A stretch of 5,854 nt of DNA from Zoogloeaceae bacterium. Its GTDB lineage: Bacteria > Pseudomonadota > Gammaproteobacteria > Burkholderiales > Rhodocyclaceae. The translations under genes and the position numbers were made by a program. Below the pieces are notes generated by a model. It saw only the letters and a list, made by a program, of their open reading frames with translations, made no database searches and was not told the origin of the DNA. The first letter of the stretch is position 1. The number at the start of each line of letters is the position of its first letter. Positions 4,729 to 5,854 of this stretch are shown here, in pieces. Location of the stretch: NCBI GenBank assembly GCA_031290535.1, contig JAITNI010000038.1:1-5854 (forward strand), in the 5' to 3' direction.

Positions 4729-5854
4729 TTAGCGCGTAGGCTGGGTTGACCTTATCAACCCAGCCTTATTGTGCCGAAAGGCAAAATCGTTCATGAAGTC
4801 CACCAGCGCCTGTGCGCCTTGCAACGGCAGGGCGTTGTAGAGGGAGGCGCGGATGCCGCCGACGGATTTGTGGCCTTTCAGACCCATGAATCCGGCGCGG
4901 TCGGCTTCCTGCCAGAATTGCGTTTCCAGTTCTGGCGTGGGGAGGTTGAAGGGGACGTTCATGCGCGAGCGGCAATGTTTATCCACACTGTTTTTGTAAA
5001 AGCCGCCACTACCGTCAATGGCGGCGTAAACCAACGCGGACTTTTCCTTGTTGATGGTTTCTATCGCGCTCAAGCCCCCCTGCGCTTTCAGCCATTTGAA
5101 GACCAGCCTGGCCATGTAGATGGAGAAGGTGGTGGGGGTGTTGAGCATGGAATCGTTGTCCGCCTGCACCTGGTAATCCAGGAGCGCCGGGACGTTGGCG
5201 GGGGTGTGGCCGAGCAGGTCTTCGCGGATGATGACGAGGGTCATCCCGGAGGGGCCGATGTTTTTTTGCGCCCCGGCGTAAATCAGGCCGTAGCGGCTGA
5301 CGTCGATGGGGCGGGAGAGGATGTGCGAACTCATGTCGGCGACGAGGGGGACGGCGGGCGGCGCGAGTCGGTGCAGCGCCTGCTCGACCTCAAAAATTTC
5401 GACGCCGTGGATAGTTTCGTTGGTGCAGAGGTGCAGATAGGCGGCGGTGTCGTCGAAAGTACCGCTATTGCCCGTATCCGGGGCGTTTGTTTCGAGTTTT
5501 GAAACATCCGGCAGGCCGGAAGCCGCGTCTACCGCCAGCCGCACTTTGCCGATTTTTCCCGCCACCTCATAGGCTTTCTTCGACCATGACCCGGTAATCA
5601 CGTAATCGGCAGAACGTCCCGCCAATAAATTCATCGGGATTTGCGAAAATTGCAGGGTCGCGCCGCCCTGCAAGAACAGCACTTTGTAGTGATTCGGAAT
5701 CGCCAGCAGTTCGCGCAGGTCGGCTTCGGCGGCTGCGATGACTTCCGTAAAATGCTTGCCGCGATGGCTGATTTCCATGATGCTCGCGCCAATGCCGTGC
5801 CAGTCGAGCAATTCCGCCTGCGCCTGCTGCAACACGGCTTCCGGCAGGGTGGCG
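4729..5854 (-). CDS. serC: Phosphoserine aminotransferase, 5' end cut by window edge
   Basis: SerC transaminates 3-phosphohydroxypyruvate with glutamate to phosphoserine, in serine biosynthesis, and the analogous step of pyridoxal phosphate synthesis. The frame runs to the window edge. The first visible residues ATLPEAVLQQAQ match family position about 12, so only about 11 N-terminal residues are missing; the in-frame GTG at 5835 is an internal valine, not the start. Motifs are IMEISHRGKHF, FLQGGATLQFSQIPMNLL, ADMSSHILSRP, and YAGAQKNIGPSG with the PLP lysine encoded at 5265-5263. RMNVPFNLP and GHKSVGGIRASLYNALP also match the family. The family normally ends shortly after the FMNDFAFRH-like segment. 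Here 13 more residues (NKAGLIRSTQPTR) and the TAA follow, encoded by a REP-like palindrome. The four core motifs are intact, so activity is expected. Confidence 0.95.
   Translation of the reverse strand, partial: ATLPEAVLQQAQAELLDWHGIGASIMEISHRGKHFTEVIAAAEADLRELLAIPNHYKVLFLQGGATLQFSQIPMNLLAGRSADYVITGSWSKKAYEVAGKIGKVRLAVDAASGLPDVSKLETNAPDTGNSGTFDDTAAYLHLCTNETIHGVEIFEVEQALHRLAPPAVPLVADMSSHILSRPIDVSRYGLIYAGAQKNIGPSGMTLVIIREDLLGHTPANVPALLDYQVQADNDSMLNTPTTFSIYMARLVFKWLKAQGGLSAIETINKEKSALVYAAIDGSGGFYKNSVDKHCRSRMNVPFNLPTPELETQFWQEADRAGFMGLKGHKSVGGIRASLYNALPLQGAQALVDFMNDFAFRHNKAGLIRSTQPTR
4732..4766. repeat. Single REP-like element inside the serC 3' end
   Basis: GTAG (4736-4739) precedes a hairpin whose 12-base perfect arms are AGGCTGGGTTGA (4738-4749) and TCAACCCAGCCT (4755-4766) with loop CCTTA. 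Bases 4732-4764 match 4195-4227 at 32 of 33 positions in the same orientation. It encodes most of the serC C-terminal extension and sits just upstream of the next gene's ribosome binding site. Confidence 0.8.

Noticed and set aside
4771..5502. Plus-strand open frame opposite serC
   Set aside because: Shadow of serC; valine/glycine-rich translation without motifs.

Overview
The window carries part of a conserved aromatic amino acid/serine gene cluster, read entirely on the minus strand. From right to left the order is serC (5' end cut by the window edge), an orphan gene, pheA, a small exported-protein gene, hisC, a second orphan gene, and tyrA (3' end cut). The backbone order serC-pheA-hisC-tyrA is typical of Beta- and Gammaproteobacteria, where aroA, cmk and rpsA often follow. 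The TyrA and PheA sequences look most like betaproteobacterial versions to me, but that is recognition from memory, not a search. The backbone is GC-rich (65% in a 240-base sample of pheA, 3541-3780).

The enzymes work together. SerC makes phosphoserine for serine and pyridoxal phosphate. PheA is the bifunctional chorismate mutase/prephenate dehydratase with a C-terminal ACT domain. HisC is a PLP aminotransferase that could serve histidine and/or the last step to phenylalanine and tyrosine. TyrA oxidises prephenate for tyrosine. All four retain their recognisable active-site motifs.

Each of the three backbone junctions holds one small gene of unassigned function, and all three are less GC-rich than the backbone (about 46-51% in 240-base samples). 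Between serC and pheA is a 124-residue protein bounded by REP-like palindromes: a single copy inside the 3' end of serC and an inverted pair upstream of pheA. Between pheA and hisC is a small secreted protein whose signal-peptide start is out of frame with its best ribosome binding site by one base. Between hisC and tyrA is a 135-residue aromatic-rich protein whose stop overlaps the tyrA start as ATGA.

For regulation, pheA and hisC each have a sigma70-like promoter (TTTCCA-N18-TACAAT) within a near-identical block of about 90 bases that runs through the start codon into the first codons. The cluster is therefore probably not one simple operon: pheA and hisC can each be started separately. I see no clear intrinsic terminator, tRNA, rRNA, CRISPR array or transposase. 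No gene-free stretch exceeds 300 bases; the longest (4113-4338) holds the pheA promoter, the REP pair and a small hairpin.
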